In this document: positions 1 through 7,693 of the stretch, one piece after another
Layout of the letters: each line of letters opens with the position of its first letter
Numbering within the stretch: the first letter of the stretch is position 1
Assembly: GCF_038433465.1 (NCBI RefSeq)
Contig: NZ_JAESVF010000004.1
Location: 62,001 to 126,000 of the forward strand
Reading direction: 5' to 3'
DNA length: 64,000 nt
From: Galbibacter sp038433465
GTDB taxonomy: Bacteria > Bacteroidota > Bacteroidia > Flavobacteriales > Flavobacteriaceae
Notes under the pieces: generated by a model
Database searches by the model: none
The model's input: only the letters and a program-made list of their open reading frames with translations
What the model was told of the DNA's origin: nothing
Program-made: the position numbers and the translations under genes

Positions 1-576
1 ATTTGCCTGCTGATAGCTTTTTATTACATAGTTCAATTAAGATTTCAAACTATTATTGTAGCTGCTATCTTGGTGTTGTTGGCATTTTTGTATGTGGTAC
101 CTGCTGTTTCTTCGAAAAGAAATTTTAGGAGTCTAAAAGGAGTGAAAATTTATATTGTTGGAATTACATGGTCGGTATCGACAGTATTGTTACCAATTAT
201 CAATAATGAAATTGAATTTACAACCGATATCTATGTGGCGTTATTACAACGATTTGTGTATGTAATTATCTTGATGATTCCTTTTGAAATAAGAGACTTA
301 ACAACCGATGAAGACTGGCTGCGAACCTTACCTCAAGTTCTTGGAATTAAAAAAGTTAAAATTCTAGGCGTTTTATTGGTAGGTTTGTTTTTAGTGTTGG
401 GAAGTATTGTGAATGAAGTTTTATCGTATTCTTTTATTGTTGAAGTGGTTGTAGCCATATTCTCACTAGTAGCGTTGCTTTTGGCTAAGAAAAAACAATC
501 GCCGTATTTTGCGAGCTTTTTTGTTGAAGGAATATCGATACTTTGGTGGTGCCTTTTAAGTTATGGTTTAGGTTGA
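1..576 (+). CDS. UbiA-like polytopic membrane protein, 5' end outside the window
   Basis: The reading frame is already open at base 1 (first codons read ICLLIAFYY), so the true start lies upstream. What is visible is at least five hydrophobic segments separated by short loops. The segment EIRDLTTDEDWLRTLPQVLG resembles the second Asp-rich motif of UbiA-type prenyltransferases (D-x-R-D, then a TLP-x-x-LG turn), which suggests an aromatic prenyltransferase relative that attaches an isoprenoid to a ring substrate in the inner membrane. The first Asp motif, which would settle this, is not in the window. The gene ends inside the 3' end of the oppositely oriented gene at 561-821, so the two overlap by 16 bases at their stop ends. 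The family call is an inference from one motif and the membrane topology. Confidence 0.55.
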   Translation: MCLLIAFYYIVQLRFQTIIVAAILVLLAFLYVVPAVSSKRNFRSLKGVKIYIVGITWSVSTVLLPIINNEIEFTTDIYVALLQRFVYVIILMIPFEIRDLTTDEDWLRTLPQVLGIKKVKILGVLLVGLFLVLGSIVNEVLSYSFIVEVVVAIFSLVALLLAKKKQSPYFASFFVEGISILWWCLLSYGLG

Positions 577-821
577 GAAGCGTCTAGCTTCTTTTTCATT
601 TCATTTTTCTTTTCTTGACCAAGCGTTTTCATTTCTGCTTTGTTACAAAGGTCGGTAAGCTTAGAGTTTTTGCTGCTGTACGACTTTGTAGCCTTGCACC
701 AAAGTAATCTTAAATTCAATTGTAATTTTTCTAAAAAAGTAGCTTCGCCATATTGCATTTTATCGCAAATGTGTTTGGCTTCTTCGCAAGAAATAATAAA
801 GTTATTTTTTTTAGTACTCAT
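561..821 (-). CDS. small putative anti-sigma factor, degenerate zinc motif
   Basis: A cytoplasmic protein of 86 residues beginning MSTKKNNFIISCEEAKHICD. Flavobacteria often carry a small protein of this kind directly after an ECF sigma gene, built like a zinc-binding anti-sigma domain (H-x3-C-x2-C). Here the start overlaps the sigma stop in an ATGA arrangement (818-821), the classic sign of translational coupling. The expected His-Cys-Cys set is incomplete: the region reads LNLRLLWCKATKSYS, where one Cys remains but the His and the second Cys appear replaced by Arg and Thr. Two earlier Cys (in CEEAKHIC) persist. The role as regulator of the sigma factor is inferred from position and the residual motif, not shown by it. 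Confidence 0.6.
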   Translation of the reverse strand: MSTKKNNFIISCEEAKHICDKMQYGEATFLEKLQLNLRLLWCKATKSYSSKNSKLTDLCNKAEMKTLGQEKKNEMKKKLDASQPKP

Positions 822-1378
822 TTTTTAAACCAATTATCTTCTAAACATTCCATCAAAGCTGTTCGCGCTCGATGTACTATTACCCATAAATTAGACGCAG
901 TGATATTCAGTTCTTTACAAATATCTTCTGTATCCATCCCCTGAATTGTTTTTTTTATAAAAACATCGGCTTGTTTTTTGGGGAGTTTCATTAAACATTC
1001 TTGTATAGCCATGCCGAGTTCTTCGTTTTGTAAAGCATCTTCGGCATTAATATCAAAAGGGTCTGCAACAGTATCTTCAAGCCAATCGCCTTCTTGGTCT
1101 TCTTTGTTTGAAAAGCCCATTTTCACTTCTGCTTTTCCTTTAGCAGAATTTATTTTTCGGTAATGATCTATAATCTTTCTTTTTAAAATAGAAATCAGCC
1201 AAGTGCGTTCGGCGGCTTCTCCTTTAAAATTATCTGCAGATTTTAGTCCTGCCAAAAATGTTTCCTGCACCAAATCTTCAGCAACAATAGTATCGTTTAC
1301 TCTTGTGATGGTGTAGTTAAAAAGGTAGTCGGCATATTTGTCTACCCATTTGGAAGGATCTAGTTTGTTTTTAGGCAC
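818..1378 (-). CDS. ECF-type RNA polymerase sigma factor
   Basis: 186 residues, normal for a group 4 (ECF) sigma factor, which directs core RNA polymerase to a small regulon. Region 2 is clear: VAEDLVQETFLAGLKSADNF is followed by the RTWLISILKRKIIDHYRK stretch that contacts the -10 element. Region 4 lies near residues 120-180, with the helix-turn-helix around TEDICKELNITASNLWVIVHRAR. The linker is rich in acidic residues (DQEGDWLEDTVADPFD). The next gene, overlapping by 4 bases, is a probable anti-sigma factor. No transmembrane FecR-type gene sits beside it, so control of iron transport is not indicated. Confidence 0.9.
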   Translation of the reverse strand: MPKNKLDPSKWVDKYADYLFNYTITRVNDTIVAEDLVQETFLAGLKSADNFKGEAAERTWLISILKRKIIDHYRKINSAKGKAEVKMGFSNKEDQEGDWLEDTVADPFDINAEDALQNEELGMAIQECLMKLPKKQADVFIKKTIQGMDTEDICKELNITASNLWVIVHRARTALMECLEDNWFKK

Positions 1379-1457
1379 GCTAAATTTATTTTACTTCAAA
1401 AATAGAATAAAAACTTTAAATTACACTTTTGTACATTTATATTTTAAAAACTACTTT

Positions 1458-1841
1458 ATGCTGATGAAAAAAGGTATTTTACTCGTTTTGTTGTGTGTGT
1501 TTGTGCAAGTGGTAAAAGCGCAAGTACAAACAATAGAAATAGCTTCGCTCGATACGATTGCTGAAAAAGATTTTTTACTGATTGATGTTCGAACGCCTGA
1601 AGAATTTGCAGAAGGGCATATTCCAGGTGCAATTAATATTGATGTGAAGAATGAAGATTTTACTGAAAAAATTGCAACCATAAGCAAAGAAGAAGCGGTT
1701 TATTTGTACTGTAAATCTGGAGGACGAAGTACAAAGGCTACAACGATACTTTCGTCTTTAGGATATGAAAATATCACGAATTTGTCCGGTGGTTTTGAGG
1801 CTTGGAAAACGGATGATAAAATTTATATGAAAGACTTGTAG
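1458..1841 (+). CDS. exported single-domain rhodanese-like protein
   Basis: 127 residues. A signal peptide (MLMKKGILLVLLCVFVQVVKAQ) is followed by one rhodanese domain: LIDVRTPEEFAEGHIPGAINIDV, the active loop CKSGGRS with the catalytic Cys, and LSGGFEAWK near the end. Such proteins carry sulfur as a persulfide or act as periplasmic redox partners; the substrate cannot be read from sequence. An ATG at 1464 (MKKGILL) is an equally good start. The open frame runs back to 1338, but that part overlaps the start of the divergent sigma gene and would place residues before the signal peptide, so it was excluded. A strong hairpin terminator follows at 1881-1926. Confidence 0.85.
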   Translation: MLMKKGILLVLLCVFVQVVKAQVQTIEIASLDTIAEKDFLLIDVRTPEEFAEGHIPGAINIDVKNEDFTEKIATISKEEAVYLYCKSGGRSTKATTILSSLGYENITNLSGGFEAWKTDDKIYMKDL

Positions 1842-1880
1842 TCTGTGTTTTTTTTGATGAAAGTTTAAGCGTATTGAATA

Positions 1881-1926
1881 AAAAAAGCCTCATTTTGGAC
1901 GAAAGTCAAAAATGAGGCTTTTTTTG
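1881..1926. terminator. bidirectional intrinsic terminator, rhodanese gene / lysS
   Basis: A perfect stem AAAAAAGCCTCATTTT pairs with AAAATGAGGCTTTTTT across a 14-base loop. A-runs and T-runs flank it, so it can end transcription from both converging genes. Confidence 0.9.
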
Positions 1927-1940
1927 TGAGTTTTAAGTTG

Positions 1941-3632
1941 TTATACAACTTCGCAAAACAAACCGTCGTCAGTTTTTGTAACTTTTACAACTTTGTGTTT
2001 TGTAAGTCCTTTAATGGTTTTGTCCCATTTTTTATTGCTCAGTTCCGATTGTTCTTTTAAGTCGTTTAAAGGCATTTTGTTTTCTTTCTTCAAGATATCG
2101 AAAACCAATTTTTCATCCTCACTTAGGGTAACTTCTACCTTTTTCTCTGGACGCATTTGTGGGAAAAACAACACTTCTTGAATAGACGAATTGTTGGTTA
2201 ATAACATTACCAAACGGTCTATCCCGATACCAATTCCAGATGTTGGAGGCATTCCGTACTCAAGTGCTCGTAAAAAGTCTTGATCGATAAACATAGCCTC
2301 GTCGTCACCTTTTTCAGAAAGTTTTAATTGTTCTTCAAAACGCTCACGTTGGTCTATTGGGTCGTTTAACTCTGAGTATGCATTTGCTAATTCTTTTCCG
2401 TTTACCATCAATTCAAAACGCTCTGTTAAAGCAGGATTGCTTCTGTGTTCTTTGGTAAGCGGACTCATTTCTTTTGGATAGTCGGTAATAAATGTTGGTT
2501 GAATGTAATTGTGCTCACATCTTTCGCCAAAAATTTCATCAATCAACTTCCCAATTCCCATAGTTTCATCAACAGGAATATCAAGTTTGGTACAAACCTC
2601 ACGAAGTTCTTCTTCATTCATTCCGGCAACATCAAAACCTGTGTGGTCTTTTATCGCCTGTAAAATAGGTACACGTGGGTAAGGTGCTTTAAAGTTAATT
2701 TCGTTTTCGCCCACTTTTGCAATGGCACTTCCGTTGGCATCGGTAGCTACTTTCTCCAAAAGTTCTTCGGTCATGTCCATCATCCAATTGTAATCTTTGT
2801 AAGAAACATAAAGCTCCATTACCGTAAACTCTGGATTGTGGGTTTTGTCCATTCCTTCATTTCTAAAGTCTTTCGCAAACTCATAAACACCGTCAAAACC
2901 TCCAACAATAAGTCTTTTTAAATACAACTCATTGGCAATACGTAAATACAACGGAATGTTTAAAGCGTTGTGATGCGTTATAAATGGACGCGCAGTAGCA
3001 CCTCCAGGAATCGATTGTAAAATTGGTGTTTCTACCTCGATGTATCCGCGAGTGTTAAAAAACTCACGCATGCTAGTGGTGATTTTTGTGCGCTTTAAAA
3101 ACGTTTCTTTTACATGCGGATTTACAATTAAATCTACATAACGTTGACGGTAACGAAGTTCAGGGTCGTTAAACTCGTCAAAAACTTTTCCTTCGCTATC
3201 AACTTTTGGTAAAGGTAACGGACGTAACGATTTGTTTAAAACTGTAAAGTTTTTAACCATAACAGTCATTTCACCTACTTGTGTTTTAAACAGTGTTCCT
3301 TCAATCCCGATGATGTCTCCAATGTCGAGAAGTTTTTTATACACTTCATTGTAAAGTGTTTTGTCTTCTCCTTGGCAAATTTCATCTCGGTTAAAGTATA
3401 ATTGAATACGACCTTCAGAATCTTGTAATTCAGCAAAAGAAGCTTTTCCTTGAATACGTCTACTCATCAAACGTCCCGCTAATACCACCTTTTTATCTTC
3501 TTCAAAATGCTGTTTGACCTTTTTTGAAGTATGGTCTACCGGATATAAATCGGCAGGATAAGGGTTGATGCCTAATTCACGTAGCTTTCCAAGCTTTTCT
3601 CTACGAATAATTTCCTGTTCTGAAAGTTGCAT
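1941..3632 (-). CDS. lysS: lysyl-tRNA synthetase, class II
   Basis: Charges tRNA-Lys with lysine in the cytoplasm. 563 residues. The OB-fold anticodon-binding domain spans about residues 50-160 (VVLAGRLMSRRIQGKASFAELQD). The class II catalytic core follows, with motif 1 around FFNTRGYIEVETPILQ, motif 2 FRNEGMDKTHNPEFTVME, and motif 3 GIGIDRLVMLLT near residue 480. The last 65 or so residues (DILKKENKMPLNDLKE to the end) form an extra basic domain beyond the bacterial core, as I recall from Bacteroidota LysRS of this length. It converges on the rhodanese gene with a shared terminator. The start has no competing in-frame ATG upstream. Confidence 0.97.
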   Translation of the reverse strand: MQLSEQEIIRREKLGKLRELGINPYPADLYPVDHTSKKVKQHFEEDKKVVLAGRLMSRRIQGKASFAELQDSEGRIQLYFNRDEICQGEDKTLYNEVYKKLLDIGDIIGIEGTLFKTQVGEMTVMVKNFTVLNKSLRPLPLPKVDSEGKVFDEFNDPELRYRQRYVDLIVNPHVKETFLKRTKITTSMREFFNTRGYIEVETPILQSIPGGATARPFITHHNALNIPLYLRIANELYLKRLIVGGFDGVYEFAKDFRNEGMDKTHNPEFTVMELYVSYKDYNWMMDMTEELLEKVATDANGSAIAKVGENEINFKAPYPRVPILQAIKDHTGFDVAGMNEEELREVCTKLDIPVDETMGIGKLIDEIFGERCEHNYIQPTFITDYPKEMSPLTKEHRSNPALTERFELMVNGKELANAYSELNDPIDQRERFEEQLKLSEKGDDEAMFIDQDFLRALEYGMPPTSGIGIGIDRLVMLLTNNSSIQEVLFFPQMRPEKKVEVTLSEDEKLVFDILKKENKMPLNDLKEQSELSNKKWDKTIKGLTKHKVVKVTKTDDGLFCEVV

Positions 3633-3904
3633 AATTAATTTTTCATTTTAAGCCTGCAAAGATACGGAGTATTTAAGAATCTATCAATCAAAACTATGAT
3701 GTTTATCAATCCAAATACAATTGTGGGTTTTCAGTAAAGAAATTGCTTTTAGCTGTAACATTTTTTAAGCTGAAGCGTCTAATTTGTGTAGTAGCATCAA
3801 TAATGATGTTATATTTGCCATGCTTTTCAGAAATAATCAATCTGAATATAAAGTACTTTAGCGCTCGAAAGAGCGAATTTCATCAATCAATAAAATCAAA
3901 TTAA

Positions 3905-4063
3905 ATGAGTATTTGGAGAGTCTTACTTTCAATTTTTTTTCCGCCATTAGCTGTTATCGATAAAGGATGCGGGTCTATTTTAATCGTTTTTTTACTAACA
4001 CTCTGCGGATGGATTCCAGGAGTAATTGCCGCTTTGGTTATTTTAAACAATCCTAATAGGTAA
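3905..4063 (+). CDS. YqaE/Pmp3-family small membrane protein
   Basis: A 52-residue protein beginning MSIWRVLLSIFFPPLAVIDKG and ending LVILNNPNR. Two hydrophobic helices are joined by a short polar turn. The FFPPLAV motif in the first helix, the Gly-rich turn (KGCGS) and a second helix with GWIPGVIAALV are the hallmarks of the Pmp3/YqaE/UPF0057 family, small proteins of the inner membrane linked to membrane potential or salt and cold stress in other organisms. It is short enough to be missed by length-filtered gene calling. It stands alone between divergent lysS (272 bases upstream) and lipB (91 bases downstream). Confidence 0.88.
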   Translation: MSIWRVLLSIFFPPLAVIDKGCGSILIVFLLTLCGWIPGVIAALVILNNPNR

Positions 4064-4142
4064 TAAGTTTTTAATGTTTTTGCTGAAGGGTTAAAGATTG
4101 TTAATCTGCACAGAAGAAATCTATCAACTTAAATCTAAATTG

Positions 4143-4150
4143 TATCTTTG
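4143..4150 (+). promoter_or_regulatory. -7 box of the lipB promoter
   Basis: TATCTTTG matches the Bacteroidota -7 consensus TAnnTTTG exactly. It ends only four bases before the chosen lipB ATG, so the transcript would start at or next to the start codon. No clear -33 TTTG is seen at the usual spacing. Confidence 0.5.
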
Positions 4151-4154
4151 TAAG

Positions 4155-4868
4155 ATGAATAAAGAAGTTGTATTACAAGATTTAGGACGTAAAGATTATA
4201 AAGATACTTGGGATTATCAAGAGTCGCTTTTTAAGGATATTTTAGATATAAAAATTAAAAACCGACGTGAAAATTCTACTTTAAAAACACCCAATTATTT
4301 TTTGTTTGTAGAGCATCCGCACGTATATACTTTAGGGAAAAGTGGCGATATTGAAAACTTGCTTTTAAACGAAAAGCAGTTGGAAGAAAAAGGCGCTACG
4401 TTCTATAAAATAAATAGAGGAGGCGATATTACTTACCACGGTCCAGGGCAAATTGTGGGGTATCCTATCTTGGATTTAGATAACTTTTTTACTGATATTC
4501 ATAAATATTTAAGGTTTTTAGAAGAAGTTATAATTCTAACTTTAGACGAATACGGAATTACCGCAACCCGAAGTGAAGGCGAAACAGGCGTATGGATTGA
4601 TGTGGGGACGCCTTTTGCGCGTAAAATTTGTGCTATGGGAGTACGAGCTTCTCGTTGGGTTACCATGCATGGTTTTGCGTTGAATGTAAATGCCGATTTA
4701 GGGTATTTTGATAATATCATTCCCTGCGGAATTAGAGGAAAAGGTGTTACGTCGCTACATGTAGAATTAGGGAAAACTTCTGTAGATGAAGCTGAGGTAA
4801 AGCAAAAAATCAAGAAACATTTTGAAGCTCTTTTTGAAGCTACTTTTGTTGAAAAAGTAAGCGTTTAA
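4155..4868 (+). CDS. lipB: octanoyl-(acyl carrier protein)-protein octanoyltransferase
   Basis: Transfers the octanoyl group from acyl carrier protein to lipoyl domains, the first step of lipoate attachment. 237 residues from the ATG at 4155 (MNKEVVLQDLGRKDY), the usual length. Motifs: HPHVYTLGKSGD, the substrate pocket RGGDITYHGPGQIVGYP, the catalytic Lys in ARKICAMGVR and the catalytic Cys in IPCGIRGKGVTSL. The open frame extends back to 4098, but those residues have no family counterpart and run through the -7 promoter box, so the later ATG was chosen. It converges with the lipoprotein gene, 48 bases away. LipB would serve the pyruvate dehydrogenase complex whose E1 beta gene lies at 28.3 kb. 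Confidence 0.95.
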   Translation: MNKEVVLQDLGRKDYKDTWDYQESLFKDILDIKIKNRRENSTLKTPNYFLFVEHPHVYTLGKSGDIENLLLNEKQLEEKGATFYKINRGGDITYHGPGQIVGYPILDLDNFFTDIHKYLRFLEEVIILTLDEYGITATRSEGETGVWIDVGTPFARKICAMGVRASRWVTMHGFALNVNADLGYFDNIIPCGIRGKGVTSLHVELGKTSVDEAEVKQKIKKHFEALFEATFVEKVSV

Positions 4869-4916
4869 AAGAATTTAAATCTCAACGTCTTTTTATTTTT
4901 TTGTTTCTGAAAATAC

Positions 4917-7361
4917 TTAGTTTATCTTATAGCAAAGTATTGAGTTTTCATCACCTGTAGTAACAATTTCTAATTTTTTATCGTTGTCGATATCTGCCAA
5001 ATCGATAGCAGAATCTCCATAAACAGGGAAGTTTTTTACAAGTTTAGCATTGCTGTCGAATATGTAAACCTTATGTGTTTGCTTATCTGTAGTGGTTACG
5101 TAGATTTTATCGTTGATGTAAAATATTTTTGGTTGCGTGTAAATCCCATAATCAAGTGTTGCTTGATTGTTTTTGATGGTCAGAATATTTTCTGAAATTG
5201 TAGCCAGTGTGTTTTCTGTAGCATCAATTAAGTGGTTGTCTTTTAATCCGAGTGCAATTTTGTTGAGTCCGCCTTTTTGGTCAACTTGAATCAAATCGCC
5301 ATTAGTGTTTGTCGTTGTAAATTTCTTGTCGTACAAATACACTTCATTCCCTGAAAAATCGATGCTTCCTTTTACGCGAATTCTAACGTCTCCCGTACGG
5401 TGAAGTAAGTCTAGTTTTCCGTCGCTTTCTTGTAAAACAATATAGTCTTTATTACCAATTCTTATATGTTTTGGCGCATTTATAATAGAACTTTCGGTTT
5501 TGTTTAAAATAAATCCAGATACAATTTTTCCGTCTCTGTCGTACATTTCGATTATGTTTCCTGCAACGACTACAAATCGGTAATTTTTGTTGTTGCTATA
5601 ATCAAATACTGCTAAAGGTTGCGTAATGGTATTTTTAAAATCGATAGGAAAAGGCGCTACTTCATCTCCGTTTCTATCGAGTATCATCATTTTGTCGGAA
5701 GTATTAAAAGCAAGTTGTAAGCGTCCGTTTCGGTATAAATCAACCTGCGAAATTTCGCCTATAATTTTTCCGCTGAGTTGTTTTTTCCAAAGTACTTTTC
5801 CGTCGGTACCAATTAAATAAAGGTTGTTGTCAACATCTTGAACAACAATTTCTTTCTTTTTAGTGTGATGATTAACTACAAATTGTGGTTTGGTAGCAAT
5901 CTTAGCGTCGAGCGTGGTGCTGTATAGTTGAGTGATGATGTTTGCGTTTGAGGTAGATGTATTTGCCTTTTTTAATAAAGTGTGAAAGTGTGCAAAATTA
6001 CCCTCGGCGATATACTGAAAAGCGATAAACTTATATTCTTTAAAAGAAGTGTTGCTAATGCTTTTTGCAAAGTCTTCATTTAAAAGTGAAGTGTTGTTTT
6101 TTAATTTTTCTAGGTTTCCAATAAGAAGCACAGAAGATTCATCTGCCAGTTCGCTCCTAAGGTTTTTGTAGGATGGTAATTGCGACAGCGTAGCGCTATT
6201 TTGATAGTTCGAAATAATATCTTCAAGCAAATTTAATTGTTCAGCAAAAACATAAAAATCGTCTACTTTGGCAACAAAATTTGTTGGAGTTGCTTTTGTG
6301 AATTTCGAAAAATGCGTTTGAATTAAATTATCAGTATTCAGTTCCCAAACGTTATAATCTCTGTAGGTTGCTGTGTTTTTTACATGTTTTTGAAGGCGGT
6401 CTTCAAAGTCAATATTATCGGCAGTGGTAAAAGCAAAAAGTTTAGTGTCTTGCATTCCGATTTCAACCATTTCAACAGCGTTATGAAAAACAGAATCGGT
6501 TTGTTTTTCTACAGATTTATTTCCGTTAATGGCAGGAAATGAAATAAAATAAGTTGCATTTAGCGGAACAATTTCCGCAGCAAAACTATTTGCGGGTGCT
6601 GTATTTTTAAAGTTGTTCAGTAAGTTATTAATCGAATCGCTTGCGGTAGCAATTCCGTTAAGCTTTATATAGTCTTGAGAAATGCTGGTGTCAAAAGAAG
6701 TCCAGTCGTTAAACTGAACAATAGTGCTAGCAAATTTTTCAGAAAAAATCCTTTTAAAAAAACTGTCTCCTTTTTTATGGTTTACAAAAATATTTGCAGC
6801 AACATTACTTTGCGCAACTTGATATAATTTAAGTAACCTAGGATTGGCTTGGAGTTGCTCGGCGTTTCTAATAATGTTTTCAATAATAAGTCGGGAAGAC
6901 GAACCGATAAAATGATTCCCTACGGAAGTACTAAATAATTTGTTTTCTCCAATAGTTAGTGCCTTGATAGAAGCGCCTTCGTAGGTGATGGTTTCTATTT
7001 TTCTACTGATGGTTGAGTCTATTTTGAATAAGTCGTTATGGTTTTTACTTATAAAGGTGTATTCAAATTCGTTTTTTCCAATCTCATTAAAAGCTAAAAC
7101 GGAAGATTCTTTTGGGTTTATATATTTTAAGGTTGCTAATAAGGTGTTAACATTATTATAGGTGTCACTTTTATCTAAGAGTTTAATAAAACTGTTATTT
7201 ATTACCTCGCTTTTAAAGGAATCGTAGTTGTTTATCTTGATAACAACAGTAGCGTTTCGAGGCGTGAAGTTTATTAAATCATCTGTAATGTATGTAGTTT
7301 CTTTTTTACACGATTGAAATAAAATGCTTAGTAGGATAAAGAATCTTATAAGTTGTTTCAT
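4917..7361 (-). CDS. large lipoprotein with C-terminal beta-propeller-like region
   Basis: 814 residues. The N-terminus MKQLIRFFILLSILFQSC carries a type II signal peptide with the lipobox Cys at position 18. Residues of about 40-440 are a soluble region I do not recognise. From about 470 to the end, short beta-rich repeats recur: DVDNNLYLIGTDGKVLWKK, KMMILDRNGDEVAPF, IIEMYDRDGKIVSG and finally LADIDNDKKLEIVTTGDEN, the FG-GAP-like or PQQ-like blade pattern of a propeller. It is likely anchored in the outer or inner membrane as a scaffold or binding protein. I recall homologs near rnhB in other flavobacteria, and rnhB is indeed 5 kb away here, but no function is assigned. Confidence 0.75.
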   Translation of the reverse strand: MKQLIRFFILLSILFQSCKKETTYITDDLINFTPRNATVVIKINNYDSFKSEVINNSFIKLLDKSDTYNNVNTLLATLKYINPKESSVLAFNEIGKNEFEYTFISKNHNDLFKIDSTISRKIETITYEGASIKALTIGENKLFSTSVGNHFIGSSSRLIIENIIRNAEQLQANPRLLKLYQVAQSNVAANIFVNHKKGDSFFKRIFSEKFASTIVQFNDWTSFDTSISQDYIKLNGIATASDSINNLLNNFKNTAPANSFAAEIVPLNATYFISFPAINGNKSVEKQTDSVFHNAVEMVEIGMQDTKLFAFTTADNIDFEDRLQKHVKNTATYRDYNVWELNTDNLIQTHFSKFTKATPTNFVAKVDDFYVFAEQLNLLEDIISNYQNSATLSQLPSYKNLRSELADESSVLLIGNLEKLKNNTSLLNEDFAKSISNTSFKEYKFIAFQYIAEGNFAHFHTLLKKANTSTSNANIITQLYSTTLDAKIATKPQFVVNHHTKKKEIVVQDVDNNLYLIGTDGKVLWKKQLSGKIIGEISQVDLYRNGRLQLAFNTSDKMMILDRNGDEVAPFPIDFKNTITQPLAVFDYSNNKNYRFVVVAGNIIEMYDRDGKIVSGFILNKTESSIINAPKHIRIGNKDYIVLQESDGKLDLLHRTGDVRIRVKGSIDFSGNEVYLYDKKFTTTNTNGDLIQVDQKGGLNKIALGLKDNHLIDATENTLATISENILTIKNNQATLDYGIYTQPKIFYINDKIYVTTTDKQTHKVYIFDSNAKLVKNFPVYGDSAIDLADIDNDKKLEIVTTGDENSILCYKIN

Positions 7362-7693
7362 GTGTTTGCTACTATTTTTTCGAGAGTTTTATTTCTAATT
7401 CAATATATAAGTGGAAATAGCTTTGTGGTGAAAGTTATTTTCAACAAAAGTAAAATTAAAAATTAAGATATGTAGTTACGTGTTAATTTTTACGCTTCTG
7501 ATATTTGTATTTGTGGGAAAATAAATAAATCACTGTATTTTTTATGAAATAACAGAAATGATGACAAATAATTATAATAGTTGATAAAAGTCAAAAACAT
7601 CTTTATTATTTTATGTGAATAGATGATAATATTTTTGTTTGTTAAGAAAAATTTAAGATATTAGCACCACGCTAAATTCAAATTAATTAAAAT
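7362..7693. other. divergent intergenic region, lipoprotein gene / susC
   Basis: 332 very AT-rich bases between divergent genes, without an open frame or repeat that I can support. It must hold both promoters. The best candidate for susC is the -7 box at 7630-7637. Confidence 0.6.
7630..7637 (+). promoter_or_regulatory. candidate -7 box for the susC-susD operon
   Basis: TATTTTTG fits TAnnTTTG and lies 56 bases before the susC ATG. No convincing -33 box accompanies it, and the AT-rich setting makes chance matches likely. Confidence 0.35.

Noticed and set aside
1338..1457. Upstream extension of the rhodanese frame
   Set aside because: It overlaps the divergent sigma gene start and would put residues ahead of a good signal peptide.
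4499..4813. Minus-strand open frame of 104 codons in lipB
   Set aside because: Antisense shadow of lipB, whose catalytic motifs are intact.
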